In this document: positions 19,562-29,220 of the stretch, piece by piece
How the letters are laid out: each line of letters opens with the position of its first letter
Numbering within the stretch: position 1 is the first letter of the stretch
Source: Bifidobacterium criceti
GTDB taxonomy: Bacteria; Actinomycetota; Actinomycetes; Actinomycetales; Bifidobacteriaceae
Length of the DNA: 64,000 bases
Assembly: GCF_002286935.1 (NCBI RefSeq)
Contig: NZ_MVOH01000007.1
Span: forward strand, 62,001 to 126,000
Reading direction: 5' to 3'
The notes under the pieces: model-generated
What the model was told of the DNA's origin: nothing
Database searches by the model: none
The model's input: only the letters and a program-made list of their open reading frames with translations
Program-made: the position numbers and the translations under genes

Positions 19562-20902
19562 ATGAGTGAGCGAGAGGTAATACAGCAGGTTTCGGAAGCG
19601 GACGCACCGTTGTCCATTTCGCAGCGGCTTGGACGTCTGCAATTTCATCGTTCGGGGAAATTCCGCATACTGCAGCTCGCGGATATCCAGGACGGGCCGA
19701 AGGTCTCCGCCGACACGATCCACCTCATCGAAGCCGCGCTCGCAAGCGCGCGCCCGGACCTCGTCGTCTTCTCGGGCAACCAGATCGCAGGATACGATCC
19801 CGCATACGCGGCCACGTTCTGCAAACGCCACTGGAAGAAGCCGATGTCCACACCGCGGCGCGAGGCGGAACTCGAACAGACACGCGCACGTGTGCGCGAA
19901 TCGATACGCCAATTCGTGACGCCGATGGTGAACGTGGGCGTTCCGTGGGCGGTCACATATGGGAACCACGATTTTCAGTGTGGGCTGAGCAACGCGCAGC
20001 TTGACGCGGTCTACCACGAATTCAAAGGGTGCCTCAATCCCGTGGTGACGCCGCTTATCGAACGTTCGATGCACATCGGCGACGGTGCCGATCGTACACA
20101 GGAGATGGGCGACGTGTGCGTACGTACGACGGCGCCTGCGCTCGCGGACGAAATCGCATACGTGTGCGAACCGGGGACGTTTGCGCTGCCGGTTGCGAAC
20201 GATCGTGGGGAAACGGTCGTCGGGATCGTTCTCGTTGATTCCGGCGACTACGCGCCGACGGGAGGATACGGTGCGCCCGATGCGCGCGCGTTGGCGTTCC
20301 TGCGGCAGCTGCCGGACGCGCTCGGTGCGGACGCGAAGTCGATTGTGTTCCAGCATACGGCGCTGCCGCAGTACTATCAGCTGCTCAAGCCGGCGATGGC
20401 GACGTCCGCGCACGCCGTCGAAGGGTACCGGATGTTCTCCGGACAATACTACACGCTCGACGACGCGAAGACGGCGCCTGGCGGCTATCTTGGGGAGGGT
20501 ATCAGCTGCCCTGACGACGACAGCGGCGAATTCGCGATCCTACGCGATACGCACGCGTACTTCGCGATCGCGACGGGGCACGACCACCGTAATGCATTCG
20601 ATGGCATCGTCGATGGCGTGCGCATGATTGCATCGCCGACGTGCGGCTTCGGATCCTACGGTCCGGTCCCTGAGCGGCGTGCGGCGCGGCTGTTCGAGTT
20701 CGACATCCGGCATCCGTACGAGCCGCGCACGCAACTGCTCGAATTCGGCGAGCTCGTCGGCAGGCCGAATTCGAAGAAGGCGTACGTGTACGGGATGACG
20801 GCGGAATCCAAGCCGAAAAGCGAAGGGGTGAACCTGCTGCACAAGCCGAATATGTTCAGCCGCGTGTTCCACTCGATCGCGAAGAACCTGTTCGGCAAGT
20901 AG
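19562..20902 (+). CDS. Calcineurin-like metallophosphoesterase
   Basis: A 446-residue cytoplasmic protein with phosphoesterase metal-site motifs in order. LADIQDGP lies near residue 36, where the usual DxH is DxQ. Next come VVFSGNQIAG, YGNHDFQ near residue 138 (GNHD box), FQHTALPQYY and ATGHDHRNAF near residue 340. The set resembles PhoD/DCR2-like phosphoesterases, some of which also have DxQ, but the substrate is unknown. ATG 19562 lacks a Shine-Dalgarno and has a -10 hexamer 7 bases upstream. The gene is convergent with the IclR-type regulator; a Family B array separates them. Confidence 0.8.
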   Translation: MSEREVIQQVSEADAPLSISQRLGRLQFHRSGKFRILQLADIQDGPKVSADTIHLIEAALASARPDLVVFSGNQIAGYDPAYAATFCKRHWKKPMSTPRREAELEQTRARVRESIRQFVTPMVNVGVPWAVTYGNHDFQCGLSNAQLDAVYHEFKGCLNPVVTPLIERSMHIGDGADRTQEMGDVCVRTTAPALADEIAYVCEPGTFALPVANDRGETVVGIVLVDSGDYAPTGGYGAPDARALAFLRQLPDALGADAKSIVFQHTALPQYYQLLKPAMATSAHAVEGYRMFSGQYYTLDDAKTAPGGYLGEGISCPDDDSGEFAILRDTHAYFAIATGHDHRNAFDGIVDGVRMIASPTCGFGSYGPVPERRAARLFEFDIRHPYEPRTQLLEFGELVGRPNSKKAYVYGMTAESKPKSEGVNLLHKPNMFSRVFHSIAKNLFGK

Positions 20903-20929
20903 CGGATCACGCCGCTGTTGCAGGCGTGG

Positions 20930-21130
20930 GCGTCGTGGGCGCAGGTGCAGGTCGGAGCTGCGAAGCGGGACGGAAATCGGCTGGTTTGCGTCCCGTGTGG
21001 TCGGAGGGAACTGCGGATTGGGCCGCTGCGGGTGGATGTGCGGGTGGTGTCTGCGTAGTGGGACGGAAACTGGCTGGTTTGCGGGTGGGCCGGTTGGTGG
21101 CGTCTGCGGGGTGGGACGCTGCTGACGGCC
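20930..21130. repeat. Family B repeat, alternating 53/40/53-bp units
   Basis: CTGCG begins units at 20958, 21011, 21051 and 21104, giving spacings 53, 40 and 53, the same alternation as at 2592-2830. Shared blocks are GGGACGGAAA and CTGGTTTGCG. It fills the gap between two convergent genes. Confidence 0.78.
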
Positions 21131-21167
21131 ATAGGCATAGGCGGCCGTACGGGTGCGTACGTATGGA

Positions 21168-21201
21168 CAAGGGGAACGGCCAGTGGTGGCCATTCCCCTT
21201 G
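21168..21201. terminator. Terminator hairpin of the IclR-type gene
   Basis: CAAGGGGAACGGCCA pairs with TGGCCATTCCCCTTG (one mismatch) across GTGG. It lies 26 bases beyond the regulator's stop codon. Confidence 0.75.
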
Positions 21202-21227
21202 GGTATGCCGGGTGCGGGCGCCGCACG

Positions 21228-22127
21228 TCAGCGGCTGATGCTCGCCTTGATGAGCGCGTCGGTCAGGTACTTGCCGGCGCCCATGACGAGTGGGGCGTAG
21301 CGGTGGCCCGGGTTCGAACCCATGCGGCCGCTCGGGCCGGAGATCGAGATCGCCGCGATCACCTGGCCGGACGCGTTGCGGATCGGTGCCGAGATCGAGC
21401 ACACGCCCTCGTCGCGTTCGTTGATCGACTCCGCCCAGCCGCGCTTGCGGACGGCGGCGAGCTTCGCCGCCGAGAAGCGCGCATGGCGCAGGCCCTGGTG
21501 CAGGCGGTCGGAATCCTCCCATGCGAGCAGGATCTGCGCGGCCGAACCGGCTTCCATCGACAGCATCGCGCCGACGGGAATCGAATCCCGCAGGCCGCTC
21601 GCGCGTTCGACGGCCGCGATGCACACGCGCTGTTCGCCTTGACGGCGGTAGATCTGCGCGCTTTCGCCCGTACGGTCAAGCAGCGTCTGCAGGATTGGGC
21701 CAGCGGCCGCAAGCAGACGGTCCTCGCCCGCCGCCGCGGCGAGTTCCGCGAAACGCGAGCCGAGCACGAAACGGCCGTGCTGGTCACGCAGGACGAAACG
21801 GTGGCGTTCAAGCGCGATCGCGAGACGGTGCGCGGTCGGTCGCGCGAGTTTCGTCGCGCTCACGAGCTGGCCGAGCGTCGCCGGGCCGGATTCGAGCGCG
21901 TCGAGGATCTTGACGGTCTTGTCGAGCACGCCGACGCCGGAGTGGATTTCGTTGTCACGGGCGATCTGCTCTTTGACACGTTCGTCCACACGGTTGTCCA
22001 CTTGTTCCTCACGTTCCTCCATATGGGCGTCGATGGGTTCGTCCACGGCGGGCGCGGGGGCGGTGGATTCTGTCACAGGCGCGTCGATGGGACGCGCGGA
22101 TTTTGCGGATAGCGTATTTGAAGTCAT
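21228..22127 (-). CDS. IclR-family regulator of leuCD (LtbR/NdgR-type)
   Basis: A 299-residue DNA-binding regulator. After an acidic, probably disordered N-terminal extension of ~55 residues comes an IclR helix-turn-helix (VLDKTVKILDALESG ... TLGQLVSATKLARPTAHRLA). The effector domain has the conserved end ISISGPSGRM. It is transcribed divergently from leuC, the arrangement of LtbR in Corynebacterium and NdgR in Streptomyces, which control leucine genes. Orthology is inferred from position and family. ATG 22127 has no Shine-Dalgarno but CATAAT lies 6 bases upstream, suggesting a leaderless mRNA. The extension is unusual because typical family members are about 240 residues. Confidence 0.85.
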   Translation of the reverse strand: MTSNTLSAKSARPIDAPVTESTAPAPAVDEPIDAHMEEREEQVDNRVDERVKEQIARDNEIHSGVGVLDKTVKILDALESGPATLGQLVSATKLARPTAHRLAIALERHRFVLRDQHGRFVLGSRFAELAAAAGEDRLLAAAGPILQTLLDRTGESAQIYRRQGEQRVCIAAVERASGLRDSIPVGAMLSMEAGSAAQILLAWEDSDRLHQGLRHARFSAAKLAAVRKRGWAESINERDEGVCSISAPIRNASGQVIAAISISGPSGRMGSNPGHRYAPLVMGAGKYLTDALIKASISR

Positions 22128-22278
22128 GTCTCGATTATGCCATCTCACATACTGAAACACCAAATCGAATAATCCGCAATCATTCCACAGTGTGGGAAGC
22201 GAATGGCGAAATACCTTGACAATGCTGGGAAATCAACGATTCTCGACGTCTCACGGAGGTTACGAAACCTCCATATCT

Positions 22279-22290
22279 CATATAGTGACG
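22279..22290. promoter_or_regulatory. Candidate LtbR-type operator
   Basis: CATATAGTGACG lies between the divergent regulator and leuC. As I recall, the published LtbR motif is CA(T/C)ATAGTGGGA; the first nine positions match. Its place, about 100 bases before leuC, fits repression of leuCD. Confidence 0.55.
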
Positions 22291-22388
22291 CACGTGGGAT
22301 GTCTTGAAACGTGAACTCATAAGCTAGTCGGACGTGTGAAACGCGCCCTTGACATGCGCGACCTGTTTTTGTAGGAGGAGAACCGACG

Positions 22389-23792
22389 ATGGGAATGACA
22401 CTGGCCGAGAAGGTCTGGGCTGATCATTTGGTGCGCAAAGGCGATGACGGCGCTCCCGACCTGCTGTACATCGACCTGATGCTCATGCACGAAGTGACGA
22501 GTCCGCAGGCGTTCGAAGGGCTGCGCCTCGCGGGGCGCACGCCGCGCCACGTCGACCAGCTCATCGCGACCGAGGACCACAACACGCCGACGGTCGACAT
22601 CGACCGTCCGAACCCGGACGAGACGAGCGCGACGCAGCTGACGACGCTCGAAAAGAACTGCAAGGAATTCGGCGTACGTCTGCACCCGCTCGGTGACGCC
22701 GACCAGGGCATCGTGCACGCGTTCGCGCCGATGCTCGGCCTGACGCAGCCGGGCATGACGATCGTGTGCGGCGATTCGCACACGTCGACGCACGGCGCGT
22801 TCGGCGCGCTCGCGTTCGGCATCGGCACGTCCGAAGTCGAACACGTCATGGCGACGCAGACCTTGAGCCTCAAGCCGTTCAAGACGATGGCGATCAACAT
22901 CGAAGGCGACCTGCCCGCGGATGTGAGCGCGAAGGACATCATCCTCGCGATCATCGCGAAGATCGGCACCGGCGGCGGCCAGGGCTACGTCCTCGAATAC
23001 CGCGGCGAGGCGATCGAGAACCTGTCGATGGACGCACGCATGACGATCTGCAACATGAGCATCGAAGCGGGTGCGCGCGCAGGCATGATCGCGCCGGACG
23101 AGACGACGTTCGCATACCTCAAGGGCCGTCCGCACGCGCCGCAGGGCGAACTGTGGGATCAGGCGGTCGAGTATTGGAAGACATTGAAGACCGATGACGA
23201 CGCACAATTCGACGCCGAAGTGACATTGCGCGCCGAGGACCTCGAACCGTTCGTCACATGGGGCACGAATCCCGGTCAGGGTGTGCCGATTTCCGCGGAA
23301 GTCCCCGCACCCGAGGATTTCGCCGACGCGACCGAACGCGCCGCCGCCGAACGTGCGCTCGCATACATGGGGCTCGAACCGGGTACGCCGATCCGTGACA
23401 TTCCCGTCGACACGGTGTTCATCGGATCGTGCACGAACGGCCGCATCGAGGACCTGCGCATCGCCGCCGAAATCATGAAGGGCCACAAGAAGGCGGATTC
23501 GATCCACCGTGTGCTCGTCGTGCCCGCATCGTCGCGCATCCGTCTGCAGGCGGAAGCCGAGGGGCTCGACGAGATCTTCAAGGAGTTCGGCGCGGAATGG
23601 CGCAACGCCGGCTGCTCGATGTGCCTCGGCATGAACCCGGACAAACTCGTCGTCGGCGAACGTTCGATCTCCACGTCCAACCGCAATTTCGAAGGCCGCC
23701 AGGGCAAGGGGTCGCGCACGCATCTCGCGTCGCCCGCCGTCGCCGCCGCGACCGCGATCCGCGGCACGATCTCGACCCCCGCCGATCTGTGA
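22389..23792 (+). CDS. leuC: 3-isopropylmalate dehydratase, large subunit
   Basis: With LeuD it isomerises 2- to 3-isopropylmalate in leucine synthesis. At 467 residues it is the normal length. The three cysteines of the [4Fe-4S] cluster are visible: GSCTNGR near residue 347 and CSMCLGM near residue 408. Aconitase-family signatures TEDHNTPT and [13 protein letters not shown] are also present. ATG 22389 has GGAGGAGAA upstream. leuD follows after 64 bases, so the two form an operon. Confidence 0.97.
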   Translation: MGMTLAEKVWADHLVRKGDDGAPDLLYIDLMLMHEVTSPQAFEGLRLAGRTPRHVDQLIATEDHNTPTVDIDRPNPDETSATQLTTLEKNCKEFGVRLHPLGDADQGIVHAFAPMLGLTQPGMTIVCGDSHTSTHGAFGALAFGIGTSEVEHVMATQTLSLKPFKTMAINIEGDLPADVSAKDIILAIIAKIGTGGGQGYVLEYRGEAIENLSMDARMTICNMSIEAGARAGMIAPDETTFAYLKGRPHAPQGELWDQAVEYWKTLKTDDDAQFDAEVTLRAEDLEPFVTWGTNPGQGVPISAEVPAPEDFADATERAAAERALAYMGLEPGTPIRDIPVDTVFIGSCTNGRIEDLRIAAEIMKGHKKADSIHRVLVVPASSRIRLQAEAEGLDEIFKEFGAEWRNAGCSMCLGMNPDKLVVGERSISTSNRNFEGRQGKGSRTHLASPAVAAATAIRGTISTPADL

Positions 23793-23856
23793 CGCGCGAC
23801 CGCGCACAGCCGAACACAGCAGATCCGCACCATCCACGACATAAGGACGTACACCA

Positions 23857-24537
23857 ATGGAAAAACTCACGACACTGACCGGAACGGGCGTCCCGCTGCG
23901 CCGTTCGAACGTCGACACCGACCAGATCATCCCGGCCGTCTTCCTCAAGCGCGTGACGCGCGCGGGCTTCGACGACGCACTGTTCTACGCGTGGCGCCGC
24001 GACCCCGATTTCGTACTCAACAAACCGGAGTATGCGGACGGCAAGATCCTCGTCGCCGGCCCTGATTTCGGCATCGGCTCGTCGCGCGAACACGCGGTGT
24101 GGGCGCTCCACGATTATGGGTTCCGCGTCGTCATCGCGCCGCGTTTCGCCGACATCTTCTATGGCAACACCGCGAAGAACGGTGTGCTCGCGGCGATCAT
24201 GCCACAGGAGAGCGTCGAATTGCTGTGGAAACTGCTCGAAGAGGAACCTGGCCGCCAGATGACGGTCGACCTCGACACGCGCACCGTGACGTGCGGTGAT
24301 GTCGTGCTGCCGTTCGAAGTCAACGATTACGTGCGTTGGCGTCTGATGAACGGATACGACGACATCGACCTGACGCTGCAGCACGAGGACGACATCGCCG
24401 CGTATGAGAAGATGCGCGCGGAACGCTTCCCGTTCAAGCCGAAGACGATCCCCGCGCTCCACGAGGAGGAATATGTCATCGAATCCGCACGCGAACCGCA
24501 CGACGACGGTTGGGCGGGGCCGATAGGCGCACGTTGA
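23857..24537 (+). CDS. leuD: 3-isopropylmalate dehydratase, small subunit
   Basis: The 226-residue swivelling domain partner of LeuC. The start METLTTLTG-like segment, [16 protein letters not shown], and [17 protein letters not shown] are diagnostic of LeuD. ATG 23857 follows ATAAGGA. The C-terminus extends normally through [22 protein letters not shown] (24544-24549) for the next gene begins 6 bases after the stop. Confidence 0.97.
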   Translation: MEKLTTLTGTGVPLRRSNVDTDQIIPAVFLKRVTRAGFDDALFYAWRRDPDFVLNKPEYADGKILVAGPDFGIGSSREHAVWALHDYGFRVVIAPRFADIFYGNTAKNGVLAAIMPQESVELLWKLLEEEPGRQMTVDLDTRTVTCGDVVLPFEVNDYVRWRLMNGYDDIDLTLQHEDDIAAYEKMRAERFPFKPKTIPALHEEEYVIESAREPHDDGWAGPIGAR

Positions 24538-24587
24538 CGACCGTATAATGGCAGCATTGGTTCGCCCGAACGAGTAAAGGAGACGTC

Positions 24588-24866
24588 ATGGCGGATGCGA
24601 TCGTGTTGATCACGACGGAAAGCGATATGGTTGGCGAGGCGGCGAAGCGCATCGTCGAACTCGATGGCGTGCGCGATGTCTATTCGGTCGCGGGTGACGT
24701 CGACCTCGTAGCCGTCGTCTCGTCCGAACAGTTCGACGACCTCGCGCAGATTATTCCCGAGGGGATCGCGAAAGTCGACGGTGTCGTCGGCACGCAGACG
24801 CTCATGGCGTTCCGCACGTATTCCCGTGAGGACGACGAGGCCGCGTTCGACCTCGGTGGCGACTGA
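24588..24866 (+). CDS. Stand-alone Lrp/AsnC ligand-binding (RAM) domain protein
   Basis: A 92-residue protein consisting only of the alpha-beta RAM domain: AIVLITTESDMVGEAAKRI, then GVRDVYSVAGDVDLVAVV, then KVDGVVGTQTLMAF. There is no helix-turn-helix. Such proteins bind amino acids and form oligomers. They may modulate full-length Lrp proteins or enzymes. Its place after leuCD suggests sensing of a branched-chain amino acid, which is an inference. ATG 24588 follows AAAGGAG. A TATAAT is present at 24544-24549, so it may have its own promoter. Close homologues are common in actinobacteria. Confidence 0.85.
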   Translation: MADAIVLITTESDMVGEAAKRIVELDGVRDVYSVAGDVDLVAVVSSEQFDDLAQIIPEGIAKVDGVVGTQTLMAFRTYSREDDEAAFDLGGD

Positions 24867-24915
24867 GCGCACATGTGCGCATAGGTGAGCGCTGCAGGCA
24901 TATATGCATACGAAC

Positions 24916-24969
24916 GTGCCGCGGTGCGCGGCCGCCGTGATCGATCACGGCGGCCGCGCACCGCGGCAC
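24916..24969. terminator. 54-bp perfect palindrome, bidirectional terminator
   Basis: Arms starting GTGCCGCGGTGCGCGG mirror exactly through a TGATCGATCA centre. It lies between the convergent RAM-domain and NADH oxidase genes. Confidence 0.85.
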
Positions 24970-24995
24970 TTGCATACGTCGATATGGATTGTCCG

Positions 24996-26345
24996 TCAAC
25001 GGTCCTGTTCGGCGACGGCTTTCGCGGCGACCGCGCCGGCATAGTAGACCGGTTGGTCGAAGTTCGGTTGGAACAGGAAATCGACGTTCGCGAGCATATC
25101 GATCGTGAATTTCGATTGGATCGCCATCGAGACGACGTTCGCGGCACCGGAGACGTCGACGGTCGAGCAGAACTGCGCGCCTTTGACGAGACGTGTGTTC
25201 GGATCCCACGTGAGGATCGACGTGACGGGTGCCGTCGTCTGCATGAACGCGGGACGGTAGTCCTCGACGAGCTCGGTCGAACGGATGTCCATGCCGCGCC
25301 GGTTCGCTCCGCCCTGGGTGAGGCCCGACGCCGCGAGCGACAGGTCGTAGAGCTGCACGGCGCTCGTCGCCTGTGTGCCCATGTACTTGCGCGTCGGCTG
25401 CTCGATGTTCGCGCCGACGAGCATGCCTTGGCGCACGGCGTTCGTCGCGAGCGGCATGTAATCGTATTGGCCGGTCGGATTGTAGAAGACGGCCGCGCTG
25501 TCGCCCGCCGCGTACACGTACGGCACCGACGTCTGCATGAACTCGTTCGTGATGATCGCGCCGTTGTCCATCATATCGACCTGGCCGCGCACAAGGTCCG
25601 TGTTCGGCAGGAAGCCGATCGCGAGGACGGCGAACTGCGCCGTGTATTCGCCGCCGTCGGTCACGACGGTCACCGTGTCGTCCTCGTCGTTGTCACGGAA
25701 CGCGACGACCTTTTCGCCGAGCGCGAGCGTCACGTTGTGCTCACGGTAGCGGTCTTCGACGATATCGGTTATCGGTTGGTCGAAATTGTTCGCGAGGACG
25801 CGGTCGGCGGCGTCGACGAGCGTCACGTGGACGCCGATGTCGCTGAACTGCTCCGCGAGTTCCGCTCCGATGTACCCGGCGCCGACGACGACGACCGATT
25901 TCGCGTCCTTCGAACGTTCCTTCAATTCGACCGCGTGGTTCCAGCTCTTGCACAGCTGCACACGACGCGAATCGATGCCCGGGATCGACGGCACGACGGG
26001 GCGGGAACCGGTCGTCACGACGAGTTTGTCGAACGGCAACGTCTGCGTGTCGCCTGTCTCAAGGTCGCGGAACTCCAACGTCTGCTCGGCGACGTGGATA
26101 TCGGTGACGTCGGTGCGCATATGCATCGTCGCACCCGCCGCCTCGAGCTCGGCGGGGGACGAGTAGAACATCTTCCTCGGATCGGACACGTGGTCGCCGA
26201 CCCACAGCGCGATGCCGCACGAGAGGAATGACAGCGTCGCGTTGCGTTCGAAGACGTGCACATCCCAATCGGGGTGCGCGTTGAGGATCGACGTCGCGGC
26301 GAACGTGCCCGCGTGTGTGCAGCCGACGATGGCGACAGTGGTCAT
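24996..26345 (-). CDS. NADH oxidase / CoA-disulfide-reductase-family flavoenzyme
   Basis: A 449-residue FAD enzyme of the peroxide/disulfide reductase family, most like water-forming NADH oxidase. An N-terminal FAD dinucleotide fold (TVAIVGCTHAGTFAA) begins at residue 3. The redox-active single cysteine lies in SFLSCGIALWVG near residue 43. The NAD fold is VVVVGAGYIGAELAEQF near residue 155. The YAAGD motif with TGQYDYMPLAT follows, then a dimerisation domain. ATG 26345 follows GAAGGAGA. Likely role is oxygen detoxification and NADH reoxidation in an oxygen-sensitive fermenter. CoA-disulfide reductase activity cannot be excluded. Confidence 0.88.
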   Translation of the reverse strand: MTTVAIVGCTHAGTFAATSILNAHPDWDVHVFERNATLSFLSCGIALWVGDHVSDPRKMFYSSPAELEAAGATMHMRTDVTDIHVAEQTLEFRDLETGDTQTLPFDKLVVTTGSRPVVPSIPGIDSRRVQLCKSWNHAVELKERSKDAKSVVVVGAGYIGAELAEQFSDIGVHVTLVDAADRVLANNFDQPITDIVEDRYREHNVTLALGEKVVAFRDNDEDDTVTVVTDGGEYTAQFAVLAIGFLPNTDLVRGQVDMMDNGAIITNEFMQTSVPYVYAAGDSAAVFYNPTGQYDYMPLATNAVRQGMLVGANIEQPTRKYMGTQATSAVQLYDLSLAASGLTQGGANRRGMDIRSTELVEDYRPAFMQTTAPVTSILTWDPNTRLVKGAQFCSTVDVSGAANVVSMAIQSKFTIDMLANVDFLFQPNFDQPVYYAGAVAAKAVAEQDR

Positions 26346-26686
26346 CGGAATCTCCTTCGATCGAATCATCTCACATCGGGAACGGCGTACGACACGTGGT
26401 GCATTCGCGCGCATGTCTTTCGCCGCACCCATCATCAGCCTCGATGATATGCGCGCGCGACGTGCATGCCAACGCTTTTGCGCGCAACGCCAACAGCGCG
26501 CGGTGTGCGGCGCGCGGTCGAAGGTACTTACATGCCTTATGGCACAATGGATGGGCGGATGAGAGGCGTCGCGCGCGAGGAAATAAAAGCGGCGACGCGC
26601 ATGTAGATATACAACAGACAGACTTCGATGGACGGCGCATGATGGCCGCCCGCGCACAGCGACAACAAGATACGAAAGAGGTAGAC

Positions 26687-28012
26687 GTGGCCGAACAAAC
26701 GGAAGACGTGCTGCACGTTGTTGGCGGCAAGCCCCTCAACGGAACGATCAAAGTCCGCGGAGCCAAGAATTTCGTAAGCAAGGCGATGGTCGCCGCACTG
26801 CTCGCGCCAGGCACGAGCGTGCTCAGGAACGTCCCCGAGATCCGCGACGTGCACGTCGTATCCGACCTGCTGCGCCTGCACGGCGTGAACGTCGACGTCA
26901 ACGGCGCCGAGGGCGTCGTGACAATCGACGCGACGAACGTGCAGCTCGCGGACGTCGCCGACGTGGATACGCTCTCGGGATCGTCGAGAATCCCGATCCT
27001 GTTCTCCGGACCGCTCCTGCACCGCCTCGGTGAGGCGTTCATCCCCGCGCTCGGCGGATGCAACATCGGCGGGCGCCCGATCGACTTCCATCTCGAAACG
27101 CTGCGCAAACTCGGCGCGGACGTCGACAAGGAACACAAGGACGGCATCCACATCACCGCGCCGAACGGGCTGCACGGCGCGAAAATCCATCTGCCGTACC
27201 CGTCCGTCGGCGCGACCGAGCAGACGCTCCTCGCCGCCGTGCTCGCCGAAGGCAAAACCGAACTGTCGGGAGCGGCGACCGAACCCGAAATCATGGACCT
27301 CGTCGCCGTGCTGCAGAAGATGGGCGCGATCATCTCCGTCGACGTCGACCGCACGTTCCGCATCGAAGGCGTCAAGGAACTCAAAGGCTACACGCACACC
27401 GCGCTCACCGACCGCATCGAAGCGGCGAGCTGGGCGTCGGCGGCGCTCGCGACGCACGGCGACATCTTCGTGAAAGGCGCGACGCAGCCGGAAATGATGA
27501 CGTTCCTCAACGTCTTCCGTAAGATCGGCGGCGAATTCGACATCACCGACCGCGGCATCCGCTTCTGGCACCCGGGCGGCGACCTCAAGCCCGTCGCGAT
27601 CGAAACGGACGTGCACCCCGGATTCATGACCGATTGGCAGCAGCCGCTCGTCGTCGCGCTCACACAGGCGAATGGCCTGAGCATCGTGCATGAGACCGTG
27701 TACGAGAATCGTTTCGGGTTCACGAAACCACTCGTGCAGATGGGTGCGACGATCCAGCTGTACCGCGAATGCCTCGGTTCGCTGCCGTGCCGCTTCCAGC
27801 AGCGCAATTACAAGCATTCGGCGGTCATATTCGGGCCGACGCCGCTCGAAGGACGCGACATCGACGTGCCTGATCTGCGTGGCGGCTTCAGCCACCTCAT
27901 TGCGGCGCTCACGGCGAACGGACCGTCCGATGTGCGCGGCATAAGCCTCATCGACCGCGGGTATGCGGACTTCCGCGGCAAACTCGCGGCACTCGGCGCG
28001 CAGATCGACTGA
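26687..28012 (+). CDS. murA: UDP-N-acetylglucosamine 1-carboxyvinyltransferase
   Basis: First committed step of peptidoglycan precursor synthesis: transfers enolpyruvate from PEP to UDP-GlcNAc. RGAKNFVSKAMVAALLAPG near residue 20 is the conserved substrate-binding start. The fosfomycin-target cysteine is present in GGCNIGGRPIDFHL near residue 125. GTG 26687 is preferred: GAAAGAGG ends 5 bases before it and it gives 441 residues. ATGs at 26639 and 26642 are in frame but lack such a site. It heads the same-strand envelope block murA-plsC-gpsA, though each gap holds a hairpin. Confidence 0.93.
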   Translation: MAEQTEDVLHVVGGKPLNGTIKVRGAKNFVSKAMVAALLAPGTSVLRNVPEIRDVHVVSDLLRLHGVNVDVNGAEGVVTIDATNVQLADVADVDTLSGSSRIPILFSGPLLHRLGEAFIPALGGCNIGGRPIDFHLETLRKLGADVDKEHKDGIHITAPNGLHGAKIHLPYPSVGATEQTLLAAVLAEGKTELSGAATEPEIMDLVAVLQKMGAIISVDVDRTFRIEGVKELKGYTHTALTDRIEAASWASAALATHGDIFVKGATQPEMMTFLNVFRKIGGEFDITDRGIRFWHPGGDLKPVAIETDVHPGFMTDWQQPLVVALTQANGLSIVHETVYENRFGFTKPLVQMGATIQLYRECLGSLPCRFQQRNYKHSAVIFGPTPLEGRDIDVPDLRGGFSHLIAALTANGPSDVRGISLIDRGYADFRGKLAALGAQID

Positions 28013-28066
28013 TCCTGATTTGCGGCTGCTGCGTGCAGCTGAGCGCGGCTGAACGCGCAACATATA

Positions 28067-28110
28067 CGCACGACGGTACGCTTACGCACGTGTAAGCGTA
28101 CCGTCGTGCG
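28067..28110. repeat. Family C palindrome (murA 3' end)
   Basis: Perfect 19-bp arms CGCACGACGGTACGCTTAC / GTAAGCGTACCGTCGTGCG around a 6-base loop. It lies 55 bases after murA and could act as its terminator. Confidence 0.8.
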
Positions 28111-28203
28111 TGTGTGGGGATGCACGACGGTACGCGGTGCACATCGTACTGTGTACTACGTCGAGCACCGCACTGTGTACCGCTCTCGGGGCACAATGGG
28201 GGC

Positions 28204-29214
28204 ATGGTATCCAAAGGAAAGCCGTCACCGCGCTCGGCGGTGGATCCGCTCAGCAACAAGCAGGTCGCGCGCCTCGCGTCCGAATACGACCTCGTCGATC
28301 CGACACGTCCGTTCCCGACGGGACGCGTACGTCCGAACCAGAAGGAAATCGACGAACTCAATCCGAAGATCACGCGCCGTCTTGTCGAAGGCGCCGCGAA
28401 AGTGCTGCGTATGAGCTGCAAACTGCGCGCGTGGGGACTCGACAATGTGCCGACGGAGGGCGCGTACATCACCGCCGCGACGCACGTGACGCAGTTCGAC
28501 GTGTTCGTGCCGATGGTCGCGATGTTCCAGATGGGACGCCGCCCGCGCTATATGGCGAAAGCGGAGATGGGCAAATGGCCGATCATCGGCAAATGGTTCC
28601 GCGCGGTCGGCATGCAGCCTGTACCAAGGCATTCGGGGAAGGCCCGGCAGATCGAGGAGGAGTCGATCAACATCCTCACGTCGGATCATGCGCTCACGAT
28701 ATGGCCCGAAGGCACCGTCACCCGCGATCCGGACAAGTGGCCGATGAGCATGAAGAACGGCGTCGGGTTCATCGCGCTTGAGGCGTCGCGCCGTCTAGGA
28801 CACCAGATTCCGCTGTATTGCGCGGTCACGTGGGGTGCCGCGAGCATCAACCATTGGTGGCCGTGGCCACGCAAAAACGTCGTCATGTGCTACGACACGC
28901 GCCTCGATTACGCCGATCTGCTCGCGCACGCCGACGCGTGGGGTGACGAACCGCCCGCGGAACTCGCGAACGAACTCGCGCGCCGCGTACGCGTACGCAT
29001 GAAGGAAGTCATGGCGAACATCCGCGGTGTCGCCGCACCGAATGGGTTCTACGACTACCGCATCATGAAGGAAGTGCCCGAAGTCGCGCCGTTCACCGAC
29101 CCCCACCTCATCGACGCACGCGCGCTCGGCGAAACCGACATCATCGATACGTCAGCGTCGGCATCGACGACGAAGACATCGGCATCGACGAAGACACCAC
29201 CCGCGCACCAATAG
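28204..29214 (+). CDS. 1-acylglycerol-3-phosphate O-acyltransferase (PlsC family)
   Basis: A 336-residue acyltransferase with both family motifs: HVTQFD (the HX4D catalytic motif) near residue 98 and WPEGTVTRD near residue 168. It probably makes phosphatidic acid from lysophosphatidic acid at the membrane. The substrate fits the neighbouring gpsA, which supplies glycerol-3-phosphate. ATG 28204 lacks a Shine-Dalgarno; CACAAT (28192-28197) ends 6 bases upstream. The last ~30 residues are Ser/Thr-rich low complexity (TSASASTTKTSAST). Actinobacterial genomes often carry several paralogues, so I give no gene symbol. Confidence 0.88.
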   Translation: MVSKGKPSPRSAVDPLSNKQVARLASEYDLVDPTRPFPTGRVRPNQKEIDELNPKITRRLVEGAAKVLRMSCKLRAWGLDNVPTEGAYITAATHVTQFDVFVPMVAMFQMGRRPRYMAKAEMGKWPIIGKWFRAVGMQPVPRHSGKARQIEEESINILTSDHALTIWPEGTVTRDPDKWPMSMKNGVGFIALEASRRLGHQIPLYCAVTWGAASINHWWPWPRKNVVMCYDTRLDYADLLAHADAWGDEPPAELANELARRVRVRMKEVMANIRGVAAPNGFYDYRIMKEVPEVAPFTDPHLIDARALGETDIIDTSASASTTKTSASTKTPPAHQ

Positions 29215-29220
29215 CGCCCA

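Noticed and set aside
19124-20446. 440-residue minus-strand open frame across both tRNAs
   Set aside because: Overlaps two convincing tRNAs and the phosphoesterase; no motif.
22128-22388. Leucine attenuator or T-box upstream of leuC
   Set aside because: No leader peptide rich in Leu codons, no T-box sequence and no terminator hairpin; a repressor site explains the region better.
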